DNA from: an uncultured Psychrobacter sp.
GTDB taxonomy: Bacteria > Pseudomonadota > Gammaproteobacteria > Pseudomonadales > Moraxellaceae
Assembly: GCA_947501045.1 (NCBI GenBank)
Contig: CANMUI010000001.1
Span: forward strand, 372,001 to 436,000
Direction: 5' to 3'
DNA length: 64,000 bases
Part shown: piece by piece, positions 1 to 7,943 of the stretch
How the letters are laid out: each line of letters starts with the position of its first letter
How positions within the stretch are numbered: the first letter of the stretch is position 1
Notes under the pieces: model-generated
Seen by the model: only the letters and a program-made list of their open reading frames with translations
The model's database searches: none
Told to the model about the DNA's origin: nothing
Program-made: the position numbers and the translations under genes

Positions 1-1016
1 CGAGCACGGGACGTGATATCAACTTTGATCTTAAGCGTGTTGAGGGCTATCGTAACTTTTGTAATAAAATCTGGAACGCCAGCCGCTTTGTGTTGATGAA
101 CTGTGTGGATAAAGAAGGAAATGCGTTACCGATCGATCAAAGCGTCAATACCGAGGTATGGGAATTACCCGAAAAATGGATCGTCAGCCGTCTAAATTCG
201 ACGATTACTAATATTCACCAGCACTTTGCGCAGTATCGCCTTGATATGGTCAGCCACGATATTTATGAGTTTATTTGGAACGAATATTGCGACTGGTACG
301 TTGAGCTTGCCAAGGCCAGCCTGAATGACGACTCGGTATCGGAGGAGCGTAAAGCTCAAATTCGTTACGTGCTCTTGCACGTACTTGAGACTTCCATGCG
401 CTTTACTCATCCAATCATGCCGTATCTCACTGAACAGATTTGGCAAACCATCGCGCCACTTCTTAATCGCAAAAACACCGATAGCATCGTGATTGCTGAC
501 TATCCGACGGCCAATCCTAACAAAATCAGCGAGCAAATCGAAGCCGATATGGACTGGCTACAACAGCTGATCGCCAGTGTACGTAATATCCGTGGCGAGA
601 TGAAACTCGGCAACGCGGTACGCTTGCCCGTGCTGCTACAAAATATCTCGACTGAGGAAGAACAGCGCCTAGCTCGGATCAAGAACCAGTTTAAAGCGCT
701 TGCCAAAGTAGAGAGCTTAGAGACGCTCAAAGAAGGCGATGAGGTGCCGCTATCGTCATCAAGTATGGTCGGGCAACTGCGCGTCCTAGTACCGATGAAA
801 GGGCTGATCGATCCAACCGCGGAGCTGAATCGTCTCGGTAAATCCTATGAGAAATTGCAAAAGCAAGCCGAAGGTATCGCGCGCAAGCTAGGTAATGAAG
901 GCTTTACCAGTAAAGCACCAGCGGAAGTAGTGGATGCTGAGAAGGTCAAGTTGGCTGAGCTAGAGGGGCAGATTAAGACTATGGCGGGGCAGATGGAGGA
1001 ATTGAGAGCTTTGTAA
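1..1016 (+). CDS. valS: Valyl-tRNA synthetase, C-terminal part (5' end outside window)
   Basis: Class I aminoacyl-tRNA synthetase that charges tRNA-Val in the cytosol. The reading frame is open from base 3 and begins STGRDINFDLKRVEGYRNF, the end of the catalytic core typical of ValRS, so the gene starts upstream of the window. About 338 residues are visible. They comprise the core end, the helical anticodon-binding domain (VSRLNSTITNIHQHFAQYRL onward, with the conserved IWNEYCDWYVE stretch) and the C-terminal coiled-coil tRNA-binding arm (LIDPTAELNRLGKSYEKLQK to the stop). The reading frame is intact to TAA at 1014-1016. Oddity: a diverged second copy of the last codons lies at about 3042-3165 (separate entry), so this 3' end may have been involved in an insertion event. 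Confidence 0.97.
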   Translation, partial: STGRDINFDLKRVEGYRNFCNKIWNASRFVLMNCVDKEGNALPIDQSVNTEVWELPEKWIVSRLNSTITNIHQHFAQYRLDMVSHDIYEFIWNEYCDWYVELAKASLNDDSVSEERKAQIRYVLLHVLETSMRFTHPIMPYLTEQIWQTIAPLLNRKNTDSIVIADYPTANPNKISEQIEADMDWLQQLIASVRNIRGEMKLGNAVRLPVLLQNISTEEEQRLARIKNQFKALAKVESLETLKEGDEVPLSSSSMVGQLRVLVPMKGLIDPTAELNRLGKSYEKLQKQAEGIARKLGNEGFTSKAPAEVVDAEKVKLAELEGQIKTMAGQMEELRAL

Positions 1017-1087
1017 AAAAGCAAAAGCTTAAAGAGCATGGCCTGAGAAACGTCAAAAAATTGCACTGCAATTTTAGGTTCGCAAGA

Positions 1088-1111
1088 GAAAATCCCTTAA
1101 AGGGGATTTTC
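1088..1111. terminator. Perfect hairpin downstream of valS
   Basis: GAAAATCCC at 1088-1096 pairs with GGGATTTTC at 1103-1111 around a 6-base loop. It lies 72 bp after the valS stop and could end valS transcription, but no T-run follows on the + strand, so the terminator role is inferred. The rest of 1017-1280 has no gene I can support. Confidence 0.35.
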
Positions 1112-1280
1112 CGAAATACGGAGTTCTTTACACCATAGAAATATGCGATGCATGGGGCGGTGTTCTTTTTAAGGTTTCGCTCGGCGCTCGCGCAAGGGCT
1201 TGTATTATGACTTTCTAGCAAAAAGTATAAAATGATTATAAGATGAGTGATAAGCATAAATAATATAAGTGAGATTCATC

Positions 1281-1523
1281 ATGCTAAATAGTTATCGAGC
1301 AGTGATAGAACAAGGAAAAATTAAATGGCTAGATACACCGCCATCGGTCACTTCTGCGCAAGTGATTATCACTGTACTATCGTCTATAGAAAATAATACT
1401 TCAGAAGATACTCAAGGCGTTCAACAAAAGCGCAAACTTGGGTTTATGCAAGGTGAGATGACGGTGCCGGACGATATTCATTGGGGTGATGAGCAAGTGC
1501 AAGATTTGTTTGGGGTAGAGTAA
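1281..1523 (+). CDS. VapB-like antitoxin of a type II toxin-antitoxin pair
   Basis: Small protein (80 aa) directly upstream of, and overlapping by one base (TAATG), a PIN-domain toxin; this is the standard antitoxin position. The N-terminal half (NSYRAVIEQGKIKWLD) looks like a small DNA-binding or DUF2281-type beta segment. The C-terminal half is charged and ends in a short hydrophobic motif (VQDLFGVE), as in antitoxins that thread into the toxin groove. ATG 1281 is preferred over GTG 1269 because AGTGAG at 1268-1273 then sits at normal ribosome-binding distance. Such antitoxins usually repress their own operon; no operator was identified. Function is assigned mainly from the neighbour. Confidence 0.7.
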   Translation: MLNSYRAVIEQGKIKWLDTPPSVTSAQVIITVLSSIENNTSEDTQGVQQKRKLGFMQGEMTVPDDIHWGDEQVQDLFGVE

Positions 1524-1909
1524 TGGGATATCTACTTGATACTCATATTGTGCTTTGGCTGGCAAGTAGTCCCGATAAAATCGATCCCTCTGTTAAGTCG
1601 ATATTAGAAAATATCGATTCAGACATTTACTTTAGCGCGGTTAATTTTTGGGAAATTGCTATTAAAAATCAGCTTGATAAGAGGGACTTTCAAGTTGATA
1701 GCGTAAAACTATATAAGCAAATGCTTGAGCATAGTTTTATTGAATTGCCTGTACTCTCTAAGCATACTCTGTTATTAGAAAGTCTTCCAAATCATCATAA
1801 AGATCCTTTTGATAGGCTGCTGATAGCTCAATCTTTAGATGAAAATTTAACTTTGATTACGCATGATGCGTCAATTTGGAAGTATGATCTGAGTGTTAAG
1901 AAGGCTTAG
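1523..1909 (+). CDS. PIN-domain ribonuclease toxin, VapC-like
   Basis: Toxin of a type II toxin-antitoxin module; family members are Mg-dependent endoribonucleases that stop translation when the antitoxin is lost. At 128 aa it has usual VapC length. The PIN acidic set is visible: D6 in LLDTHIVLWL, E44 in NFWEIAIK, D94 and D97 in HHKDPFDRLLIAQ, and D115 in LITHDASI. The form LLDTH/FWEIAIK/DPFDRLL is that of the chromosomal and plasmid PIN subgroup that pairs with Phd/DUF2281-like antitoxins. Translation is coupled to the antitoxin by TAATG. The pair sits in the accessory zone between valS and its decayed 3' copy, which suggests arrival by horizontal transfer. Confidence 0.88.
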   Translation: MGYLLDTHIVLWLASSPDKIDPSVKSILENIDSDIYFSAVNFWEIAIKNQLDKRDFQVDSVKLYKQMLEHSFIELPVLSKHTLLLESLPNHHKDPFDRLLIAQSLDENLTLITHDASIWKYDLSVKKA

Positions 1910-2020
1910 TTGTATAAATTCCCTATGCCAAGTTAAAGAAGTCAATGTTTTGCTTAATTTATAATTAACTAGCTATAGTTAACGCTATTCATAACATCTT
2001 ATCAAAACCGGAAAACGCTT

Positions 2021-3013
2021 ATGGATAGTATTTATCTCAAGCTTGTCATTATAGCTTTGCTACTGGCTATCGCTGGCTATTTCCTATATCAAAGTAAGAA
2101 AAAAGACTCGCCAAAATATAAACAGCTCAAGACCTATTCTAATATTACCTACGATAGACAAGAGTATCATGAGAGCGATTTTAAAAGTACGCTGCTGTAT
2201 CTAGCGACTTTAGATCATCATGAAGCGTCGATAAAAAGTCGCAACTCGTATGACAATACCTATGAGCAATATAGTTATATCTTTAACAAAGTCACTGAGC
2301 TACAAGAGCAAATAAACGTAGGCATCGCCAAGTTAGAGCAAAATATCGCTTTAACCATAAAAGAGTTAAAAACTAGCAGTCGCTTAGTCACAGACGCGGC
2401 ACTCATAAGAGAAGTGATAGAGGCACTCAAAAATACCGATAAAATCGATAGTCAAGTTAATATGATCGATGGCCTTGGCTTTACTAAAGTAGCTCGGCTA
2501 AAAACATGGTTCCCCTCGTTCACCATATTCTCCGGAATTATGACGGGACTACTAATGCTAATGGTCATCTGGTTTCTGCTATTAGCTTTGGGCGGTAGCG
2601 GTACGACTCTTATGAGTTATCTACTAGTCCTAGTTATCATGATCATTCCTATAGTCGCATTCTCGACGTTCAAATCACGTAGCAACGCTAAGAAGTTTGA
2701 GCAGCAAGATAAGGCTCTAATAGCGAAGATAAAAGCTATATTAGATAACTCAGAAAAGCTAGAAAATACTATTATTCTGCTGAATACTGATAACAGAGAA
2801 TTAGAGTCCCATCACAATCAGCTGGCTAGTACCAATAGAGAAGTAACCGCAGCACTCTATAAAAATAGTGCTTATGTTAAGGCTGCAAAAAAGTCGAAGG
2901 TGTTGTTTAAGAAGGGTGATTATAGTAAGGAGGAAATTGAATTGTCGAGTAAGATAAATATAGTTGTTGATGGTTTGAGAAGAGAGGTAGCGGTTAGTCA
3001 ATTGTTGGGTTAA
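2021..3013 (+). CDS. Unknown membrane protein with coiled-coil segments
   Basis: I do not recognise a family. 330 aa. Visible: one N-terminal membrane segment (about 6-23), a charged, largely helical stretch (25-160) with heptad-like content (VTELQEQINVGIAKLEQNIA), two closely spaced membrane segments (about 166-190 and 196-216), then a second charged helical tail (220-330). The arrangement suggests a membrane-anchored scaffold with two cytoplasmic coiled-coil parts. It has no enzyme motif. It follows the PIN toxin by 111 bp and has its own upstream AT-rich region. It lies inside the segment bracketed by the two valS 3' ends, so it is probably accessory. A role in defence or stress is only a guess. 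Confidence 0.75.
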   Translation: MDSIYLKLVIIALLLAIAGYFLYQSKKKDSPKYKQLKTYSNITYDRQEYHESDFKSTLLYLATLDHHEASIKSRNSYDNTYEQYSYIFNKVTELQEQINVGIAKLEQNIALTIKELKTSSRLVTDAALIREVIEALKNTDKIDSQVNMIDGLGFTKVARLKTWFPSFTIFSGIMTGLLMLMVIWFLLLALGGSGTTLMSYLLVLVIMIIPIVAFSTFKSRSNAKKFEQQDKALIAKIKAILDNSEKLENTIILLNTDNRELESHHNQLASTNREVTAALYKNSAYVKAAKKSKVLFKKGDYSKEEIELSSKINIVVDGLRREVAVSQLLG

Positions 3014-3038
3014 TATATAAGTTATCTTTGACATCTGG

Positions 3039-3165
3039 TTAGTGAGGTAGTTGAGGCTGGAAAGGTTAAACTGTCTGAGCTTAAGAAGCAACTTAATCCT
3101 ATTTGTTTAATATATTATCTTCAGGAAGATTACTGCAGGATAGATGGAATAATTGAGGAATTTAT
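3039..3165 (+). pseudogene. Decayed second copy of the valS 3' end
   Basis: The frame starting at 3041 reads SEVVEAGKVKLSELKKQLN, against AEVVDAEKVKLAELEGQIK near the end of ValRS. The DNA match over about 56 bases (3042-3097 against 922-977) is ungapped and roughly 70 percent identical by eye. After an interruption of about 35 bases the match resumes at 3135-3165 (AGATGGAATAATTGAGGAA against AGATGGAGGAATTGAGAGC near 991). No start or upstream part of valS is present. It therefore looks like the displaced or foreign end of valS left at the far side of an insertion that now holds the toxin-antitoxin pair and the coiled-coil gene. Confidence 0.7.
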
Positions 3166-3270
3166 ATATCTGAGCTTGTTTCAAATATGAGAAAACCACT
3201 TAATCAAGGGGCTTTCTTAATCAAAGTTTTCTTAACGATTAGTTTTCAATATGTAATTAAAGTATGATTT

Positions 3271-3804
3271 CTACTTACTCTTAAGTTCAATCAAATTAAA
3301 TTTACATTGTAAAGATTTATTGATCGTAGTTAATGGTTTAAATATGGTGTGAACATATGTATCACATAGTAAGTTGGAATTACTACTAGAAGTATAGTAG
3401 GAAGGAACTTTACTAAATGATTTAGGATAATACTTCCGATCTTTTACATACTTAATAGAGCGGGTGTCCTCCGAACAAATTAATAAGCACTTTGTTACGA
3501 CTGATATTGCTACGAGATGAGGGTCGTCGAAGTCGGCATTATCTTTTATACTTTCAACGTAACATTGATATTTATCAATCTCAACTTTATCACCTTTAAT
3601 AACTTTGTTAATATCCTTTAAATACCTGATAAGTGGCAGATACTTGGATAACGACCTAAGCTCTTGTTCATATTTGGTACCTCCATAAACCATTTTTCCT
3701 TTACCTGAAACAATCCACTCTCGGACAGGACTATACTCATTATGTTTAACACAGTTTATATCAAAAACATTCGCAATACAGTTTGCATCTATAATAATTG
3801 GCAT
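3271..3804 (-). CDS. PIN-like nuclease partner of an AAA ATPase
   Basis: 177 aa. The N-terminus MPIIIDANCIANVFD is a PIN-type beta strand with the first acidic residue D6. Further acidic residues fall at PIN spacing: E46 or E48 (GTKYEQEL), D93/D94 (FDDPHLVAIS) and D113 (LICSEDTRSI). I infer a metal-dependent RNA or DNA nuclease fold. The gene starts 4 bases after the stop of the upstream ATPase gene, so the two are almost certainly co-translated and functionally linked. Both are AT-rich compared with flanking genes. ATPase plus small nuclease is a recurrent layout for phage-defence effectors, but I cannot name a described system. It could also be a toxin controlled by the ATPase. Confidence 0.7.
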   Translation of the reverse strand: MPIIIDANCIANVFDINCVKHNEYSPVREWIVSGKGKMVYGGTKYEQELRSLSKYLPLIRYLKDINKVIKGDKVEIDKYQCYVESIKDNADFDDPHLVAISVVTKCLLICSEDTRSIKYVKDRKYYPKSFSKVPSYYTSSSNSNLLCDTYVHTIFKPLTTINKSLQCKFNLIELKSK

Positions 3805-3808
3805 TATA

Positions 3809-5083
3809 TTATAACTCCAACAATCTTAATTCTTCATCAATAAAAAACTCCCTATAGGTATCTGGAACTTCGTCAATGAAAACACCGTTTTCGTCAATAT
3901 TCAATTCTGTAATAGTATTACCAAAATCTTCACGTTCAAAAAACAACACTTTAGATTTGACTTTTACGTTTGATTTATCTTGATTTTTTAATATCTCATA
4001 CCTAAGTCTATTAATTGTGAAGTCACTATGTGTTTCAATAATAAATCTATTTGAATCATTTTTAACAGAATTAAATAGGAAGCTTCCGAAGGCTGATTGT
4101 GCTTTAGGATGAAGATGTACTTCTGGTTGCTGGACTGAAAAAATAGTTCTAGTGGAAGATAATATTTCTATAATTAATGGTAAAGATTGAGAAACTCCGT
4201 AACCAACATTCGGAAGTTTTACTTCTAAGTCTTTATACTTAATAATAATCTCAAAAGGAGAGATGTTTTTCTCACCTAACTCTTTAACCACAATTTCATC
4301 GAATAAATTACTCTGCTTTCCAAATTTTTCTAACGTATTTATTATCTTCTTTCTAGTACCACTACTCTTATCTGTAAGAATCTTTCTTAACAAAGAAGGA
4401 ATATGATTTCCTTCTGGAGAAAATTTTATCTTGTAAGATTCATATATTCTTTTAGCTTTAGCTCTAATTGGAGCAATCCATTTAAATCTTTCAAAAATTC
4501 CTAAATTATGTAAACCAATACTAGCTTGGTTTTCACCATTAAGCTCACGGTCAATCAGTGTAATAATAAGGAATAATGGTAAGCTTCTTGGATGTTTGAA
4601 TATTTTAAAACTTCCAGAAAAATCAAGATCACTTACCCATTCTTTGAAATCTTGTTCTGAGCATTCTTTAACCCAATACCTAATTTGCTTATCTGAGAAT
4701 CGGATTAATACGTCGAAATTGCTAAGACGAACTTTTACTTGGAACAAGTTAGGTACTGATTGTACTTCATTAAAATCAAGGACTAACTTTAGCTTTCTCG
4801 TACTCTTTCTAGAGCTTCTAATAGACCTCTCAATACCTATTTGAAAAGTTTTCTTTCCTTTTTCATTACTTCTCTTATTATATATTTCATTAAAGTAACC
4901 TAATTCAACTTCATTGTTATTGAATTCGAAGCCCATCCAGAATTCCTGCCTTGAAAGCAAATTAATTATTTTCAATAATGATGTTTTACCAGTACTATTC
5001 TCACCTACTAAAAAGTTCACATCATCAAGTTGAATGAATTGATCTCTAAAGCCTTTATAGTTATTTAAGTAAATTTTTTCCAT
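3809..5083 (-). CDS. ABC-type AAA ATPase (AAA_15/AAA_21 class), putative defence sensor
   Basis: 424 aa, single ATPase domain. Walker A is GENSTGKTS (28-36). The signature-like segment is NVGYGVSQSLPLI (292-304). The Walker B region is QQPEVHLHP (318-326, E321), typical of OLD-like and RecF-like ATPases. The H-loop is ETHSD (350-354). The C-terminal tail (about 384-424) resembles the DUF3696-type end seen in such ATPases. No TOPRIM or other nuclease domain is fused, unlike OLD or GajA; instead a separate PIN-like gene follows 4 bases downstream. Family members commonly dimerise and act as switches in defence systems (Septu, PARIS, Gabija-like designs). ATG 5083 is chosen because the domain starts at residue 1 (MEKIYLNNYKGF); no strong ribosome-binding site is seen. 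Confidence 0.85.
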   Translation of the reverse strand: MEKIYLNNYKGFRDQFIQLDDVNFLVGENSTGKTSLLKIINLLSRQEFWMGFEFNNNEVELGYFNEIYNKRSNEKGKKTFQIGIERSIRSSRKSTRKLKLVLDFNEVQSVPNLFQVKVRLSNFDVLIRFSDKQIRYWVKECSEQDFKEWVSDLDFSGSFKIFKHPRSLPLFLIITLIDRELNGENQASIGLHNLGIFERFKWIAPIRAKAKRIYESYKIKFSPEGNHIPSLLRKILTDKSSGTRKKIINTLEKFGKQSNLFDEIVVKELGEKNISPFEIIIKYKDLEVKLPNVGYGVSQSLPLIIEILSSTRTIFSVQQPEVHLHPKAQSAFGSFLFNSVKNDSNRFIIETHSDFTINRLRYEILKNQDKSNVKVKSKVLFFEREDFGNTITELNIDENGVFIDEVPDTYREFFIDEELRLLEL

Positions 5084-5391
5084 TGCAATAACTCATTTAA
5101 TGAAAACTATAACAACAATTGATTTTAACAGCAAGCGTAGCTCAAGTAAAATTAAAACTCAACTTTTGAAGATAATAGATAACTTTTTCATGGACATTAA
5201 GTAGGTTAGTATTGAAGTACAAGAGGCGAAAAAATATTAATTTGAAATTGTGAGTTGTCACAAACTAAAATCTGTTTTGTAATTCTACCTAAGACGAAAA
5301 ATTTACTCCAGCTTTTATTTTGTGCAGTTTTAATAAGCCTTTGATTAAGCTATTATCTTTAAAGAGATAACATTCTAACATAAGGAATCCC
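5084..5391. other. Intergenic region, accessory module to TerD-vWA gene
   Basis: 308 bp, AT-rich, between divergently transcribed genes. It must hold promoters for both, but I see no clear repeat, hairpin, tRNA or insertion-sequence end in it. It probably marks the right edge of the accessory zone that begins after valS. Confidence 0.4.
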
Positions 5392-6696
5392 ATGAACCTA
5401 ACCATCGGACAACGCCTACCTCTAAACCAACTCAACATTGACGAAACTTCACCAATAACCCTAAAGTTCACCCGTCAAAGTCCGATAGAGATAGACATTA
5501 GCTGCTTTGCCTTAGATAGTGCGGGCAAGCTAATAAACGATGATTACATGGTGTTTTATAATCAGCCGGTCTCGCCATGTGGACAAATTAAGCTCACGCA
5601 TTATGACTCGCAGCCCACTATCGACAAAGGCATTCAAGCCGAGTTTAAAATTAACTTATCTAAACTGCATGCAAACGTCGATAGCTTATTCTTTGTGTTA
5701 TCAGCTAATACGCCATTGAATCAGATTCAATCATTAGAGATTGGCATTGAGCAGCAAGTTCAAAAAGCACAAGCGCATTATCAAGCAGCTGATTTTGCAC
5801 AGCAGCAAGCCAGTATGCTGATGCAGCTTTATCGCAAAAATGGCGTATGGCGCTTAGCCAATGTCGCGCAAGGGTTTAACGGTGGATTAGCGGCGATAGT
5901 GCAGCACTTCGGTGGCGATGTAGCAGAAGATACAAGTGAAACTACGGCTTCATCAGCTTCGCAGCCTTCTAAAGTCAATACCTCAAAAGTTCCCTTAGAA
6001 AAGGTTATGCTAGAGAAAGCGCCAAAGCTAGTCAACCTTGCTAAAAAAGCTACCGTATCCTTAGAAAAGCGTCAATTACAGCAATTAACTGCTAAAGTAG
6101 CTTTAGTGTTGGATGCGACCGGTTCGATGAATCGCCAGTATAAGGAAGGACGCGTACAAGAAGTGGTCAATCGCTTGTTGCCGTTAGCCGTCAGCTTTGA
6201 TGATGACCAAGCGTTAGATTGTTGGGCGTTTGGTGAGCATTGCTCTTATCTAGGTGAGGTCGGACTCAATAACTACGCTGACTTTATCAATACCGTCCAA
6301 GGCGGTTGGCGTAAATGGGAGCTGGGCGCACGTACCAATAACGAAGCTGGAGTGATGAAAGCAGTCACTGATTTTTATCAGAATGACGGACTTAACGTTC
6401 CGGTTTATGTACTATTTATCAGCGATGGTGGCGTTCGCGATACACGCGGTATTACCAAAATTATGACTAACGCTGCGAAACTCCCGATGTTTTGGCAATT
6501 CGTTGGTTTGGGCGGGCGTAGCTACGGTATTTTAAAAGACTTAGATAATATGACTGGACGCTTGCTTGATAATTGCAGCTTTTTTGAGCTGGATGATTTA
6601 GACGATATCAGTGAAGAAGCCTTATATGATAATATGCTAGAAGAGTTTCCTAGTTGGCTTAAAGAAGCGCGTGAGATAGGATTGGTGGTGAAATAA
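5392..6696 (+). CDS. TerD-domain plus vWA protein, TerF-like
   Basis: 434 aa. Residues 1-175 follow the TerD/CABP fold pattern (DISCFALDSAGKLINDDYMVFYN at 35-57). The usual calcium-binding stretch DNRTG is replaced by DSQPT (72-76), so calcium binding may be lost. A low-complexity linker (about 178-232) follows. Next comes a vWA domain with a MIDAS-type set: DATGS (241-245), T315 in GARTNNE and D345 in FISDGG. TerD plus vWA is the TerF arrangement in tellurite/stress ter clusters, but here it is alone, without terA-E or terZ. The likely role is a cytosolic scaffold in envelope or stress response. It ends before a strong bidirectional terminator. Confidence 0.85.
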   Translation: MNLTIGQRLPLNQLNIDETSPITLKFTRQSPIEIDISCFALDSAGKLINDDYMVFYNQPVSPCGQIKLTHYDSQPTIDKGIQAEFKINLSKLHANVDSLFFVLSANTPLNQIQSLEIGIEQQVQKAQAHYQAADFAQQQASMLMQLYRKNGVWRLANVAQGFNGGLAAIVQHFGGDVAEDTSETTASSASQPSKVNTSKVPLEKVMLEKAPKLVNLAKKATVSLEKRQLQQLTAKVALVLDATGSMNRQYKEGRVQEVVNRLLPLAVSFDDDQALDCWAFGEHCSYLGEVGLNNYADFINTVQGGWRKWELGARTNNEAGVMKAVTDFYQNDGLNVPVYVLFISDGGVRDTRGITKIMTNAAKLPMFWQFVGLGGRSYGILKDLDNMTGRLLDNCSFFELDDLDDISEEALYDNMLEEFPSWLKEAREIGLVVK

Positions 6697-6722
6697 ATAA
6701 AAACCATAAGTTTGCCTAGGGC

Positions 6723-6759
6723 GAAAAACCGCCACCGTAAACACGGTAGTGGTTTTTTA
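6723..6759. terminator. Bidirectional hairpin terminator
   Basis: AAAACCGCCACCGT and ACGGTAGTGGTTTT pair around a 4-base loop with one mismatch and one wobble, followed by a T-run on the + strand and a shorter one on the - strand. It separates the convergent TerD-vWA and THI5-like genes. Confidence 0.85.
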
Positions 6760-6780
6760 TCGTTTAAAACACCATAACGC

Positions 6781-7677
6781 CTACACCCTCCAAAGCGACT
6801 GATACTGTTTATCTGTCAATGTCACGATAACAATCTCCGCTAGCATTTCACGTAACGCTTGCCACTTATTCGCACTAGGTTTGATGGGTGCAATAAACCT
6901 GCCCAATGTATCAGCAATGATAGAGTTCATCAGCGCGTCTGCCTCAGTTTTACTATAATCGTAGTATATGCTGCGGGCAGAGGCGGGCTCATTTTGGCAA
7001 AAGATTACCATATCATTGGTTACTTTGATAAAGGTATCTATCGCCTCTTTTTTCTCAGTATAAATCTCATCAGTAGTGAGAATCTCTAAAGCTGAAAAGT
7101 TAGGATAGGGCGCAAGATGTTGATCAATAAACACAAAGTCCATGCCTTCATGCAATGCTTCAATGCCCTCAAAGTTATAAAAGCATAACCATGCGCCATC
7201 AAGGCTTGGGTCTTGTTGTAGGTTCTGTATATGATAAAAGTCTTTTGAGACAAAAGAGACGTTTTCACGGTTGATAGTAAAGTTATTTTTCTTGGCATAA
7301 CGAGCCAAAATCTCAAAGCCAATACGGTTGGTTTTGTCCTCGGCAGCAGGCGTACAAATGCGAATAGGCTGGTTATTTTTGAGCTTGTCCATACTTGATT
7401 GCCGCATTAATATGCCGCCATCGGTCTCAAAAAAGCAGCCTAGCGCCCGTAAATTAGGAGCATAATGCTCAAACAGATGGATCGGCTCATTAATATGGAG
7501 ATCAATACTTTGATGCTGTAATTCGGCAAAACCATCGTAGTGGTCATCAGGTTCGATGATAGTGATATCAAGCCCGGATTGTTTATAGGCATCCGTTGCT
7601 ATGCCCGCTATAAAAGGCAGGTGATCGGGGTTTAAAAACCACTCAAGGGTGAGTGTAAGTTTGGTAGTGGGCTGCAT
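6781..7677 (-). CDS. THI5-like / ThiY-like pyrimidine-binding protein, no signal peptide
   Basis: 298 aa with the THI5/NMT1 (SBP_bac) fold: the N-terminus KLTLTLEWFLNPDHLPFIAG matches the pattern 'L.W.P...H.P' of HMP-precursor binding proteins and of fungal THI5. It is controlled by a TPP riboswitch just upstream, which ties it to thiamine pyrimidine supply. Unlike ABC-transporter ThiY proteins it has no signal peptide or lipobox, and no permease or ATPase gene is adjacent. Aligned from memory to yeast THI5, the histidine donor H66 corresponds to H67 (NEPIHLFEH), but the PLP lysine K62 corresponds to N63 and the cysteine-rich CCCFC motif is absent (AWLCFYNFEG at the site). It may be a cytosolic pyrimidine-salvage binder or a divergent HMP enzyme. 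The ribosome-binding site AAGGAAA precedes ATG 7677. Confidence 0.82.
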   Translation of the reverse strand: MQPTTKLTLTLEWFLNPDHLPFIAGIATDAYKQSGLDITIIEPDDHYDGFAELQHQSIDLHINEPIHLFEHYAPNLRALGCFFETDGGILMRQSSMDKLKNNQPIRICTPAAEDKTNRIGFEILARYAKKNNFTINRENVSFVSKDFYHIQNLQQDPSLDGAWLCFYNFEGIEALHEGMDFVFIDQHLAPYPNFSALEILTTDEIYTEKKEAIDTFIKVTNDMVIFCQNEPASARSIYYDYSKTEADALMNSIIADTLGRFIAPIKPSANKWQALREMLAEIVIVTLTDKQYQSLWRV

Positions 7678-7811
7678 GGTTGTTTCCTTTTAACAGAGAA
7701 AACAATCAGACTGAGGCATCAAGGTAAAACAAGAAAAGCAAAATCTCAAAGACTGAGGCGCAATCAAGCGTGCGTTTGGCTTAGAGATTCAATATAGATA
7801 TATCGCGCTTG

Positions 7812-7943
7812 TTTCCTACGTCAGTGCTAACTGCTTCAGGTTCACGGGTATTTCTCAGCGATGATTTTGACTGTCTTTAAAACGTCAAAGTTTAAAACGT
7901 TAAAAATGTCTACAATGTCAAAAATCAAAGCACCCCGACAAGA
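7812..7943 (-). promoter_or_regulatory. TPP (thi-box) riboswitch
   Basis: Read on the - strand, the conserved pieces occur in order: GGGGTGC (7936-7930), CTGAGA (7858-7853) followed by AATACCCG, then ACCTGAA (7841-7835), and CGTAGGAAA (7820-7812). These are the hallmark elements of the TPP aptamer. The variable P3 arm is long, about 70 bases (7862-7929). It lies about 135 bases upstream of the THI5-like gene in the same orientation, so thiamine pyrophosphate should reduce its expression. I could not resolve the expression platform (7678-7811). Confidence 0.93.

Noticed and set aside
1017..1280. Possible small gene or tRNA after valS
   Set aside because: No open frame with protein character and no cloverleaf; only a hairpin is visible.
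2801..3091. 96-codon frame on the - strand
   Set aside because: Shadow of the coiled-coil gene end and the valS remnant; composition unlike a protein.
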